Shown here in pieces: positions 15,854 through 29,900 of a stretch of 64,000 bases of DNA. Numbering within the stretch: position 1 is the stretch's first letter; each line of letters starts with the position of its first letter. The position numbers and the translations under genes were made by a program. The notes beneath the pieces are model-generated. The model searched no databases, was not told the DNA's origin, and saw nothing but the letters and a program-made list of their open reading frames with translations. The stretch comes from Litomosoides sigmodontis (lineage: Eukaryota > Nematoda > Chromadorea > Rhabditida > Onchocercidae), in contig OY718805.1 of NCBI GenBank assembly GCA_963070105.1, positions 2,989,501 to 3,053,500 of the forward strand. Direction: 5' to 3'.

Positions 15854-18129
15854 TCCTGGTGTGTACACGTTCAACATTCCTATGGGTTAGATTTTAATTC
15901 ATTCACTTCAATAATTAATTAAAAGAGATTGACCATAGCAATTATTGATTAGCACTATCACTTACTCTACTTTCCTTTATTTCTTTAATTTTCACAAACT
16001 TTTCTCCTCACTTTCTGCTTAAATTTCACAGAGAGAGAGAGAGAGGGAGAGGCAGGAGAGCTGAAAAGAACCCACCTTGTAGTGATTGTAGTAGTAGTAT
16101 TAGTGGTTGGTGTTGGTGATGTGGCTAGTTCAACACGCTAACATTGCTAGAGTATTCGTTTTACAGCTTCAGTGAATGAGAATGACGAATAGAAAGAAAA
16201 TCTTCAGTGAAACGATTTCCATTCCTTTCATTTTTCTTCTTTAAAAGTAATAAAAAGTTAAATTTAGCAATATTTCAAATATGTCTGTGCCAAATTTAAA
16301 TTTATTTTATTATCCATGTAATAGCAGTGAGTGGTTATTTATTGAGCGTCATCGTAAAAGTAGCATCAGACTTGGTCACTTGAAATTGCTTCGCGCTCTT
16401 TCCACTTATCGAAATGTGAGATCATCATTGAAGATAAAACGAAATATTCTTTAGGAATAATAATTATGCGTGTGTAACAAAACAACGGAGAGAGTAACAG
16501 AGGGAAAGAAAGAGAGAAAACGAGAAAGAGGAATAGAGCGAGAGAGGAGATTCAAAATTCGTATGAAATTTAAAATATGAAATTTGAACATTGTTTCATC
16601 AATGTCATTTGTACTGATGCAGAATTAAAGTTAAAATTTTCAGAATTAAAATTAAAAAATTTTTTTAAAATTAATCAAAACAAAAGAAGCAAAAGATTTT
16701 TACTTGAAAAATTATTACTAACTTTATAAAATTTACTCCAATTGAAAGAATAATATACAGTTTTTCATTGTTCAAAATTTTGCAATTGGACAGTGAAAAA
16801 TTCAACTACATTTCTAAACTAAATTTAAAAATATTTTAATAAATTTTGAATTATTTTAATGGGTGGGAAGGAAGAATGGAAGTTTCTTTTGCTTGCCCAT
16901 GCGTCTCCTCTCAACAACTCGCTTTTTCTTTTTTCATTCAATTTGCATGCAAAAAATCTTTCCATTTAATTAGCTAATGATTGAAATTTTACTGTGATGT
17001 AAGATCGATTCGTCATCAAATCCACCAGGTGAAGCTGTGATATTTACTCGAATGATTGTTTTTCGCCCTTTTTTTCCTCCAATTATCCTTCCAACACGCA
17101 TGTAATTTTTGCTACATTTTAAAATTATTAATAAAATCAACCCAAAAAGGTAGATTTTCAATCAATTAAAATTACCAATATAAATCAATTATTTCATTTA
17201 ATGGATAAAGTAATTCATTTGAAATTTACAAATTTATATGAAACGGGATAAAAACAAACAAAACATGTAGAATGAAGATTTTCCTTTCCAATTAATTATA
17301 GCAATTTATTAAGTTTTAATTTCAATTCTCCACGAAATAAATATTTCACGAAATAAATATTTAAAATTAAAGTTGGAACTGTAAAAAAGGTATATATATA
17401 TATTATATATGTATATATAGGTTCGATTGTTTAAAATTTTGACAACATTATTTATCATCAAAAAGATTTTCAAAGTTTAAGCTCTTACTAAGAGCTCATC
17501 TGTGCCAGCTTGCGCAATTCAACTTTCCGGGCATAGTTTGATTTTCGTTTTTATTTTCTTTCCTTCTCTTTTTTTTCTTTGAAAAACTTTTGCAAGTCAT
17601 ATTTTGTAGATAATTTTCATCAGCAGACAGTATAGACATATTTACATAAACAACACAAAGGGAATATTTACGTCATAGCGGTGCAGCAATTAACTTTCAA
17701 GTAATTGATCACTCCCTTTCACTCTTTCTCTTCTTTTTTCATTCGAAAGCAATTCTCTGAGGCAAAAAACAAGAGAAAAATCAAAAAAAAGTCATTTCAT
17801 AAATACTATAATATAATTAATTGTATAATTCAAAAATAAAAAAAAACTGATCGAAAAAATACTTTTATCATTGCCACATTCGTTCGTTTTATGCGATAAT
17901 AATTTAAGCTTTTAGAATGTACACAACAAACATTTAATTAATATCTTATAATATCGACTAAAATTAAATTTAAAATTTATCAAAACCTTTAAACTTTACT
18001 GGAAATTTCAAAAATATTCATAATCTAGCACTACTGGTATTATTAGGAGGATTGAATATAAATGTTAAAATTTTATAAATAACATTAACGATGTCGCAAC
18101 GATAAGAATTGGTTGAATAAGCAAATCGA

Positions 18130-18637
<508 letters not shown>

Positions 18638-21600
18638 TAACGAAATGAAAATAAAGAACTAAATAGTTAAACAAATAAAGAAATAAACGAAATAAGGAAA
18701 TAAAAAAGCAAATAAATAAACTCACACATAAATAACCAAACGACAAATATTTAAATATTTATTAGTATTGCAATACTTTGCTAAGTAACGCTTTCTTACG
18801 TTAGCTACTAGTAATTACAGGGAGCTTAATGCTCTTTATTGCATCGTGCAACTTTATTTTGCCAAATGCGTTTGAGCGAACGAATTTTTCGTTGTGTTCT
18901 CTTTTGCGCTCATTTTTTTTTTGGCTAATTTTAGTGAAATTTCAAAATGATATTTAATGTGAAAGAGTTTTAGATCTGTTGATTGTAAAAAGTTTGTTTT
19001 GAAGAAAAGTTATCATAAACAGGCTGTTTTCTCTCTCTCTCTCACCCTTTTTTCCTTTTTATCGACTAAAATTAAGAACAAACCCATTGAGAATACTTAA
19101 GCAGTTTCTTTTTCGTCAATAATTTAACATATTTTATTCAGTTTTAACTTAAATTTCCTCTATTATCTTTATTGCAAAAAACATTGCAACGTCTGTTTAG
19201 CGTTCCGTTTTGCTTTTTTTGCTTTATTTTCATTTTAGAAAAATAAAATTTTTTAATTCATTCCCGTTTCTATTATTGCTCAGTGGGTGGAAAACATATT
19301 GTTTTCCTTCCTATCACTGAATAGCATCGATGCATTGTTGGAATTTAACAAAATTGATAAATAATAGAATGTTTGCAAAAATTTTTTGGAACATTCCGAA
19401 AAAACTTATTTGCTAAATTTTATTTATCAAAATTAAAGAAATACGCTCATATACATTTGTTAAAATTAATTGAATTGTAAGGGATGAAATTCATAATTAA
19501 AATTAGTTTATTTTGTAGTTTTTGCCAGCAAAAATTTTTTTAAACAAAAAAGTTAATAAAATCAAAAAAAAACGAAAAAGCTTGAATGTCTTCTTTATTT
19601 TTTAGAATAACAAGCCTTTTTAAACTCACTCGTCCTTTTTTTGACACTCTCTCTTTCTCTCTCTCTCCCTTACCACCCTTTTTTTTATTTGTCTGTTTTA
19701 TCTGCGATTTAGTGATCACAGTTCGTGATGCATCGTGCAATTTCCAAAACGTAAAACAAGCGCGTGTATTAGCATTTCGAAAAGAATGGAATTTTTGACG
19801 TAAACGGAAAGAAATGAATAAGTGGGTGAATGAAGGCAGAGAGAGAGATAGAGACATAAGTTGCTAACTATGAAAATGCCTTAAGAGGGAAAAGCCATAT
19901 CCATTGGCAAGCCTATTTTGTCATTCTGAATATGATGTAGCAAATCTACACTTTTTTCAATTTTCAAAACATCAGCCGTAAATTTTTGGTGAAATTAAAA
20001 TTGTAAATTTTAAAAAGTAATTTAATTGGGAGTATTTCCTCTTCACTAATAGGTTAATTTTGTCGTGCTGGAAATGATGTAGAAAAACTCACATATTTCT
20101 AATATTTTGAAAAAATCAACCGCAAATTTCTGTTAAAGTTAAAATTATAAATTTTGAAAAGCAATTTAATTGGGAGAATTTCATCTTTTTCTTTTCTAAC
20201 TGTAATGTTTATTTTGATGATGTTTTTTAGTGCAAATTAAACAATGAAATAAACTCAGTTATTACCGCAATGTAAGTTTCACTGCTTTTTTTTTTGCAAA
20301 AATTTCTCATCGGTGCATATTTGTTTGTGTACACTTAAGCATTATTATCATGCACATAAATCTATAGATGGAATTGAAATTTTAGCAGTAAGCAATGACA
20401 GTGGTAAAATTATTATGGGAGAGCACAGCGTTATGCTAACATCTGATATTTCATCAATAATTCTTCATTAAATGATTCATTATAGATAGGATTTAATTAT
20501 TATTATCATCATTATTATTGCTCCTTTGAAACAAAATTCCAGTCAATTAATTTCGTTCATTTTCAAAATTTCGTCTCAATCACAAATAATGTAATTGCTG
20601 CTATTGCAGCAATCATTTGATTAGAATATTGCAAAAAATTTTTTTTCCACTAAATAAGCTTATTTCAATTTTGTCTCTAATCTTCTCTGCAAAATTGGAC
20701 TATTAACGTCATCAAAATCAATTTCATTTCATACACACTAATCTTGTTATGCCCATATACGCCAAGTAATTTCACCCAAAGTCTGATAAATCAATTTTTC
20801 GCCTATTTAAGGCTCTGCTGCCTTACCACACACCACTTACTCATGCACTCATGCCTCAATTGAGTTGTTGAAGCAAACGAAGAAGATTGCGAAATTGTAG
20901 AATTTCTAAATTTCTGGGTTACATTTGCATTTTGTTTTTGTTCTTATTCTTTCATTGATTTCCCTACTCTGTTTGGTCTTATTTTGATTGAACTTAATTT
21001 AACCTGTATATTCCGTTAATCTGATTTGAAGTAGTTTTAATTATGTAATTTAAAAAATATGTTTAATTTTGAATTCATAACAATTGAGTAATTAAGTATT
21101 GAAGCACTTCACACTCAATTCCTCTCTCCACTTCCTTTCCTCCCCACCTCCTTCTCTCTCTCTTTTCCTCTTACATTTTTTTCCCGTCCGATGCTTAATT
21201 TCTATAGTTTCAAGGCTAATATTCCAGCTGCCTAATTTATACACCACCTGTGTATACCATTTGGGTTGTACCTCTGGCTCAAAGTGATACACACTTTCAA
21301 CAAATCTATTAATTTTCAAAAAATTCAACTTTTTTAAAAAGAAACGATAAAGAAAACAATGAATAGAGTTAGAATTATACAAAATGCAACTGTGTGAAAT
21401 ACTACTTCAAACTTTTTTTTCACTTAAATAATTTCTGCTAAAGAAAACTTTTTATTTTCCAACGATGGCTTACATGCTACTGTCAGCTTCCTATTTTATC
21501 CAACTCACTTCATGCCTCTCTCTTCCTCTTTATTCATTTGAACTTCTGAAATTAGTATCGAAGTCTTTAGTACATCATCTTCATTAATAAGCTAAACTAT

Positions 21601-22073
21601 TTATAGTATTTTATTTAGACTAAAACTAATTTGTGAAATAATTAATTAAGACACGTTGCTCACTGACTTTAATGAATGAATGTGCTTATTTTTGTTGTGA
21701 AATGAAAAAACAAAGTAGCTAATAACTTGTTGATGTTTCTAATTCACTATTCACTACGCAGTATATCACGTGTGTAATGTTAATTTTGCACTTAACGTTG
21801 ATTATTATAATTCAGAGATCGAATTTTTGCTTAACATTAAATGTTAGCAGATGAAGAGCTGCTCATCGTATCAGATATTTAGTAGTGAAATTAGCATGAA
21901 TTAATCTTTAATGATATCATAGGAAAGTTCAACGACATATTCATGTATATGTTAGTTGTAACGAGTGATACCGATAAAAGAAAATTGCAAGAATCATAAT
22001 AAAAATTAGGAAATGAACAAAATTGGCTCACTAATTATGACAAATTTCTGACCTAAAAGCTCTGGTTCATAAA

Positions 22074-22137
22074 CATTTGAGCTTAATTAATACGATCGAC
22101 CGTACATACGGTCGATCGTATTAATTAAGCTCAAATG
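22074..22137. repeat. Perfect inverted repeat, 31-base arms, 2-base spacer
   Basis: The arms 22074-22104 and 22107-22137 are exactly complementary over all 31 positions, with only CA between them. The core is richer in GC than its surroundings (CGATCGACCGTA) and is flanked by TTAATTAA in each arm. Complementarity stops abruptly outside the arms. No coding frame is involved. Confidence 0.95.
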
Positions 22138-22972
22138 ATATGAAGAAATGAGGAAATGGAAAATTTTCATTTTCTATTTTATATTCACAACTAAACTATT
22201 AATCGTATTTCGGAGAAAAGAGAAAGTAAGAAATGAAAAATCCGCTCAAGCAAAATACTGAAGAAGATGGTAGTAAGTGTAGTGGGTATGAAAGAATGTT
22301 TAAAAGTACTGATTAGAGCGCATGATAAGTCATTTCAACGCTAATCAAATATTCGCTGTAAAATTATCCGTTAATTCATTCTTACAGTTATTTTTATAAA
22401 TTAAAATTTGTGTAAAATTTTCACGTTAGAAATAATGATGCAAAAATCATCAAATTTTTTCAACCATAACTGCAAGCTATTAACTCGGAAACTTCAGAGT
22501 GTACATTCATTTGTAACATTTTATCATTGAATTAATTTTAGAAAGGAAAAATGTATAATTTATTAATGCATAGTACTTTTTGAAGTTGAAGTTCATAACA
22601 TACAAAGCAAGGAATAGTTTGCTTTTCACTCTTTCATATAAAGATAAGATTAATAGTTAATCAAGTACTCAAGATCCGTATTAATTATTAAATGCAACTT
22701 TTATTCCTCTGAGTACTTTAGTAATGCAATAAAGTATACTTGTTTTTGGGTTCGATCCGTTATTAAGCTATGACTGTTCAGTATATCATTCGCACGACAA
22801 AGGTTTTTTCATTGCATGCTAGAAATTTGGTCCTATCAGATCTGTTTTTTTAGCAAAAAAATTAAATGCGTTTAAAATGAAAAAAGTACATCAACTAAGA
22901 TTTATAATATTTATATTTCAATTTTCGCCTTTTCATAAAACTAATTCATCACTCCTTTCACATATTTACATG

Positions 22973-22975
<3 letters not shown>

Positions 22976-23023
<48 letters not shown>

Positions 23024-23052
23024 ACACATACACACACACACATGCACACACA
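22976..23052. repeat. (CA)n microsatellite
   Basis: A CA run of about 60 bases with a few TA and TG interruptions. It explains the TH-rich open frame read across it. Confidence 0.95.
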
Positions 23053-25457
23053 CGTATGCACATATATAGATTTATGTGAATGTTGTGACAATTATCAATC
23101 ATTAATATTATTATTTCTATTATTACTGATGCTCTCTCGCTCTTCCATTACCGGGTGCAACGAGGTCATTTAGTTTTAGTTGGCAGTTTATAAATACACA
23201 CATTCGCCAGCAGTAGTGACATGTCGGCAATGAATTCTCATCTCTCTTTCTCCCTCCCTCTCTCTTTCTCTCTCTGTTCCCCTCTCTATTCCTGCTTTCT
23301 ATAATTATTTGGAAATTTCTAAAAATATCATCAATAAATAATAATTCAGTGACCTGTAATGCAAGCCGATGTCAAAGTTATAATAGGAGAAATAACGATT
23401 GGTGTATTATTGAAATGCGAAACACACTATTTCCAGTTCATCAATAAATTCAAATTTCCTTTTTTCTCCTTTTCTTTTTCTCTCTTTCCCTCTCTCGCTT
23501 TCTCTCTCCCTCTATCTTTCTTTTCAATGTGAGAAATACAAATAAATTTTATGGTGACATTTTCATGCAAATTTTACAAAAATTTTAAATCCATCATATG
23601 GAGGCAATTACATCAATCATTGCAATAATCCAAACAATTTCGTTGCTTTTTTTTTCTGCTCACTCTCTCCATCTTTTTTGTGCAAAAAAAATGGTAAGAT
23701 TAAAAATTCATAGATTTACTACCATTTAAATGATCGTCCATTCAATTTCACTCCCCCACAAATCTAAAATTTCGCTCCTCAATCATGCTATCGTTTTCGT
23801 TTATGCAAAATTTCTGCATCTCTAAAATTCCTATAAATAAATCTTGAATTAAATAATTTTCCAATGCAAACAAAAAATTTTTCATTTTCTCTCAAAAGTA
23901 TCAATCTTTCCGCTAATCCGCGACATTTATTACTTGTTCTTGCTTTTTTGTTGTACATTGAAATATGCGTAGTAGCATCGAATGTTTGAGATTTTAAAAG
24001 TATTTTTCGTGCAATGAAAGCAAAAACGAACCTTTCACTATTTTCATCTCTATGAATGATGCAAAAATTATTCAAATCTTTCTCCTTCTATGCATTGATG
24101 AAAAAAAAATGAATTACATTTAAATTCTCTAATCATTATTTTCCATTCTATAATTAGTTAAAAAAAGACAATTCTCAAATACTTACTTCTTCACTCGTTA
24201 TCTCTTAAATTAATTTTCAAGTACTTTAAAACAATTTTTAAGTGAAAACAAAAATATGTTATTATTTAGCATTAGTGCAATGAGAATCAAGAGATATTAA
24301 AAATCTATTTACATTACTCATATGTTATTTGCGAAATTAATTATTGTTGTCATTGTTCTAACTCACTTTTTTTTTCTGCTCGATGCTATTATTATCATCA
24401 TCATCAGTCACTGCACGTTCTCGCCGTTGTTTATCAACATGCATTGAGTTGTTGAATTCAACTGAACTTTCTACTTACACCCATCAGAAGAGGTAAGCTA
24501 GCAAGTGAAAAAAAAAAGTTTATAAATTCATCAAATTGCTTTTGTGAATTTTGATAATATAAAAATTTATGCATTATAAGCCTTTTGTCATACATTTTAT
24601 GCAAAAAATTAAAACTTATAAAATATGCTAAATTCGTATGCATATTCGTTTCATTATGATAACAAGTCGGTTTGATTTGAGAGATGATAAGTCAATGAGG
24701 AGAATAAAATGATAAAGTTGATAGAAAGTGGTATGATGATAATGCTTCCTTCACTGTTATCATTCATTACTGATAACTTTTTACGATAATTATTGCCACC
24801 CTTTCCAATCTAAAACGTCGTGTCCTACAGCTCGTCATAGCAACATCCTAACTAATAGTATATTTTTTCTATTACTTAATATACTACTTGCTTTGAAATG
24901 ATACTACTTACTCTGAATTTGTTAATTTTTTGCCATTTAGCTACAATCAGTACTGGCTATCAGTGAAAGGAGGAGAAAGTGGTAGAGTAATCGTCAAAAC
25001 CTCAATTGCTTAAGGTATCTAAAAAAAAAAAAAATCCTTTTTTAAGCACTATATATCTTCTGATGTCAACAAGATACGTTTCCTACTCTCTTCCTCTTTT
25101 TCCTCCCTTTCTCTCTCTCTCTCACTCTCTACCTCCGATTACTATACTATTCATGTCCATAATTGTATCAATTATTTATTTACATTCTGCAAAAAAAAAA
25201 TACGACTTCAACAACAACTGTTGGATGCATGAAAAGAGAGGAGGAAAAAAAGAGCCTATTTGCGAAGAAATGTGCCAATAGAGCTGTGAGGGAAAACACC
25301 TCTTTGCTAGGCTCGTTCTCTAAAAGCTAGTAAGTAGTTCATCATTCAAATTAGGCTTTAAAAATAGCTCAAAATCAGCAGACACCTACTTACTCACACT
25401 TTTCCTACCTCTTTTTCTCCCTTCACCCTTCTCATCTTTTACAGTTCTATTTCATCA

Positions 25458-25463
<6 letters not shown>

Positions 25464-25490
<27 letters not shown>

Positions 25491-25491
25491 C
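25464..25491. repeat. (AC)n microsatellite
   Basis: A short uninterrupted AC run of about 28 bases in intergenic sequence. Confidence 0.9.
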
Positions 25492-26898
25492 CTCTATAAC
25501 ATTATTATTAATCACTATTTTCAAGGTTGATGAATAGAGATGGAAAAAAGTGTTGAAGAAAAATTCATGTACACTTTCATAGACAATGTTTTATCGTATC
25601 TTACAATATGAAATGTAACTAACGCTTTCTCAACATTTCCTATTTATTAATTGTATGCAATCGTAATCGTTGCTAATACGTATGAAGCTACACGTTTTAA
25701 CGTGAACATTAACGAATGACGTGAAAAAGATGTGATGGAATAGCACCCAAATTACCACTCTCGTATGTAATAGATAGGTTGTTACAACAACAAAAAAGTA
25801 TCCTAGTTAGCAGCAATTGCCCACTGCCCATCGAGTCCGAACAATAATAATTTGCTCACTAAAATTCTTCATATACGACGGATGGGACGAGAATATTTTA
25901 GTTGATAAATATTTGGTTCGGCGAAGGTTCGGAAGATTGTTGCATTTTTAATTTCGATTAGGAAGTATGACACTTATAAAGTGAGCGAGCTTAGTTGTGA
26001 TAAGTATGGCGCAGTTTGTTATCATTCAAAAAAGTAATCAATGCATTGATTAATTAGTAGTTTAAATTAATCTTTACATTATTATGTATTGTATATTGAG
26101 TCAGCACTATATTAGATATTTTTTATGCAGTCTAGTTGAGAATAACTGTGAGTTAAGCGTTAAAGCAAGAATAAAATTGGTAGACGTTGCGCGTTGATAT
26201 TCACGTGTAATTCATAAAAATTTTACATAACTGAAAATTTCATAATTTACATTAATTTAATTAGTAATTTTCATTCTTTTTTCCTGCATTGAGTGCCACA
26301 TTAAATATTTGTGCAATATTTTACTTATTGGGACATGTCTGATTTTCGTAGCATCCTTTTTTGCTTATAAGAGCATTTAGCAATTTATTATGAATTATAT
26401 TGTTACGTTTGTTAAACACGGGAATTTTGCTGTTTCGTTGGACGCGATTTTATCGTCATCGCTTTTATTATCTATCATTCTATTACTTAATTTCATTTGC
26501 ATAAAGCTTGAACTTTACCAATCAAGTTTTAGATATTCCGAGTAAAGGGAGATTGGAAGTAACTCATTATTACTTGAAAACAGCAACTTAGTTGTTTATT
26601 GTTTCTATCCATGTTCTGTTGAATGGTGTCGTATCACTCGCTGATTTTTTTTGAACGCTGTCAGCGGAATTGACTTCATCAGCATTTTTATTGCTCCGAT
26701 CAACTGATTGATTTGCTATCGATCGTAATAAAGAGAAGGATATTATATTAAAGACAGCATTTTTTATAATAAGTGCGTTAGCGCCATTACTCTTAAAACT
26801 TTTGAAAGTGAAGGTGCCAGCTGTTGCAAGCGGTGACAAGATTATATCGACAAGTCAGAAGACAGGTCAGAGAAAAAAAGGGAATTAATATTAGTAAC

Positions 26899-26928
26899 AT
26901 ACCGCGAAAAAGCGGAGCAAAGCGGTAT
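26899..26928 (+). repeat. Small inverted repeat overlapping the RhoGAP start codon
   Basis: ATACCGC (26899-26905) is complementary to GCGGTAT (26922-26928), whose last two bases are the first two of the ATG at 26927. A second GCGG at 26912-26915 could pair with the same CCGC. The short stem may be chance or may affect initiation. Confidence 0.5.
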
Positions 26929-29900
26929 GACTGTAGCCACATTAGGTTACACAATGGTCATTTGTGGCAATAATGATGATCCGCAACACAGGTATCGTGG
27001 ACGAATTGAAAAGTTAGTTCCTTTCTTTTTTTTACAACAATTTATTAATTTTTTATGTACTTTCTGTTGAGTATTGCTTTTTCAAAGGTTCTTAGTACGC
27101 TAAATATGCATTATTTAAAAAAGAGGTATAATATTCAGTGTCAATAAAAAGCATTGTTTTAATCACATTTCAAAGGTATTAATGGTTGTAAACAAAGTGC
27201 TTCGTTTTTAAATAGTGGTAGCATTTCTTTAGAAATGGTAACTGTCGTTTCTCATTTCTGCGTACTGTAAACCTGGAATATAGTACCTAGTTTTCTATTT
27301 TACTGTACTTCATGTTTTATCAGCATTACTTCACTATCTTTGATTTATTACAGAGTCAAGTTTGGAGTCCCAATTGAGGAAGCCTTCGTTCATGATATAC
27401 CGGCTACTTTATTAGTAAGTAATACTGAATTTTATTTTTGAAGCTATGTCTTTTTGGAGTTCGAAATCAATTCAATAGTTAGTTAACTTATTTAATGGGT
27501 AGTTAACTTATCCGAGAATTCCTTTATTATTTACCACCCTTTATTATTTGCCAGAATATGTTCACTGCGTCTGAATATCATTGAGTTCGGCCAGTGAAGC
27601 TGATTACTGTTTAAAAGAAAAAAAAGGGAGAGAACAATTTCTAAACCTTTTTATATTTCAGTGGTCTATTTTTCGTTATCCAAGATTTTGAGTTTCTTTT
27701 TTACAATTCTGCATTAAAAGAGAAACTTTTGCTGAACAAAATAAGTAAGCTAACTATTATCCAGTGGTCAAGCATGAAATTTTTTGGGCTTTTTGCAGGT
27801 GCTGTTGTTAAAAGTACATAAAGATGGCCCCACCAAAAAAGATATCTGGCGCGCGCCAGGTAATCAAGCTCAAGTACGAAAGCTTTCACATATCGAAAGC
27901 TTTCACATATCATGCAGCATGGAAGGCTTGTAAATATTGCTAATTTTAGTGTTTATACTGCTGCATCTGTTATCAAGGTGAATTAAGCTTTTTATATTTT
28001 TAGCAAAAGCTTCATTGTTTTTATTGCTGGTAGCTTATTAGTTGACATCTGTAGTGTCCTTATTGTATATTTTTTCATGTTTTGCTTCTCAGTTCCTCCT
28101 CCTTATAATTTCGCCCATTACGTCTGTGACAAAATTATTCACGTAAAAAATTCATCTAAAAGTTATGTGATTTATACCTGGATTTGGCGATGGGGCGCAT
28201 TCACGATATAGTTTAATTATATGTAACAGCAGCACAGTATACGGCTGTTAAGCTGTTTAACTAGTCATTTTTTTCTAGTTTATTTCTTTCCTAATTCTTT
28301 CAGTATTTGTATTTCAGAAGTTTTTATCAAAATTGCCTGGTGGCATATTTGGTCTTGAAAATGAGCAAAAACTTTTTGATTTGTACAATATATCATCAGA
28401 TCTGGAATTGGAAAGACAATCGTTTTGTCGGTAAGTTTTATTTATTGTTACTCATTTGCATGACATTTGCTGGCCTCTTATTCCTATAGTTTTTTAAAGA
28501 TTTTTTTTGCTCTGCTGTGTCAAATAATTGGGTATTTCACATGAAGTATTTCACATGCAAAACATGGTTTCCTGCCATTAATCATGGAATTATCTTCCTT
28601 TTATTTTTTCTTATGCCAAAATCCAGTTATTAAAGTAAGAAAATTAAAGTAAATTTTTAATTTCAGAATACTAAGTAGTCTGCCAATTCCATCACAGCAC
28701 TTACTTGTATTACTTTTTGGCACTTTTTATATGATCTCAGAATCAGCCGCTTCATTTGGTTCAAGGATGACAACCGAGGCTATTGGAATTTCTGTAGCTC
28801 CATCCCTTTTCCATTCGTGTATTCATGACGGACAACGGGTTCGTATACTTTTTATTTTATGGTTTGCGATTTTATATGCAGTTAATTCAGCGGGAGCCTT
28901 GGTATGGATGAATATATTTGCTGATGTTGATGTGTTGAATTCCAAATCCTATGTTGCAGTATAATTCTCTTCTCAGTTGCGTAATGTTATCCGTGTTTTT
29001 CTCTTAATGATAGTTGAAATACAGCTACAACTACGATGCTGCCGTTACGAAAGTGAAATTTATGCAAACTGGGCTATGTCTTCTTGGTTTAATAAGCCTT
29101 TCAAATCGTAAAATAATTTCCGCGTTTTTTAAAGGCGAAGATAGAAGACGTGATACGATTCAAAATTGCCTCCGAGATCATCTCAAAAATTATTGGAAAT
29201 TTTGGTTATGCAAATCTGTTTCCACGAGAAAGTTACGAATTTTATGCTCGTATAACTGGAAGAACACTACGATTTGACGAAAATGATTCACGACTGCGGT
29301 TTGTTACACCAGCTAGTAAGTTATTTTAGTTATCTTAACATTTCATATTGTGAAAATATTTTGCTGGAAGATCTCATAATTATCAATTAAGTACTAATTT
29401 GTTTTTTGAATTGGTGGAATTGTCTTTTATTTTAAAGTTCACTTTGATAATATTTAAGACTGGCAGATCGAACTGAAAGTTTTTGTTTCGAAACTGAATG
29501 GGATAGGGAACTATTGCTAAAGAAATAAAATTCACCAGTGTTGTAATAAATTTAGTACTAGTTTTATAAGTTCTCCGTATACTGCTGGGTATGGAGAGAA
29601 GAGGAGAGAAGAGAGGTGGGGTGGTTAATTCGATTTATTCTATTCTTAAAGGTAAGATACGGAAACAACTGAACTTGGTCAAAAAGATTCCGCATTGGAT
29701 CTTGATTTGTATAAAAATTATGATAGAATATCTTAAAGGATTTATTTGAATTTTTTTCTTGCACCGAATTTGCTGCAAATTTTTTGCATTGGATTCTCTT
29801 TATGTGTTGCTTTGAATGTGCTGATATCTCACTGTTTGTGTGTTAAAGCTGTACCAGACCCTTGGCAGTTGATTGCTAAACTTTAAAGCTTAAATATTTG

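Noticed and set aside
16970..17161. Minus-strand frame with a hydrophobic start and a VGRIIGGKKGRK segment
   Set aside because: It lacks an ATG and convincing splice partners; possible small secreted peptide, but unsupported.
23788..24075. Minus-strand 95-codon open frame
   Set aside because: No family resemblance, no good start codon and composition like surrounding non-coding sequence.
26588..26839. Minus-strand 83-codon open frame head-to-head with the RhoGAP gene
   Set aside because: It has no ATG near its start, no recognisable motif and no obvious partner exons; frames of this length are expected by chance in AT-rich DNA.
27861..27883. A 23-base GT...AG segment whose removal would restore the RhoGAP frame despite the duplication
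   Set aside because: Far too short for a spliceosomal intron, and it would delete the conserved GNQAQVRK residues.
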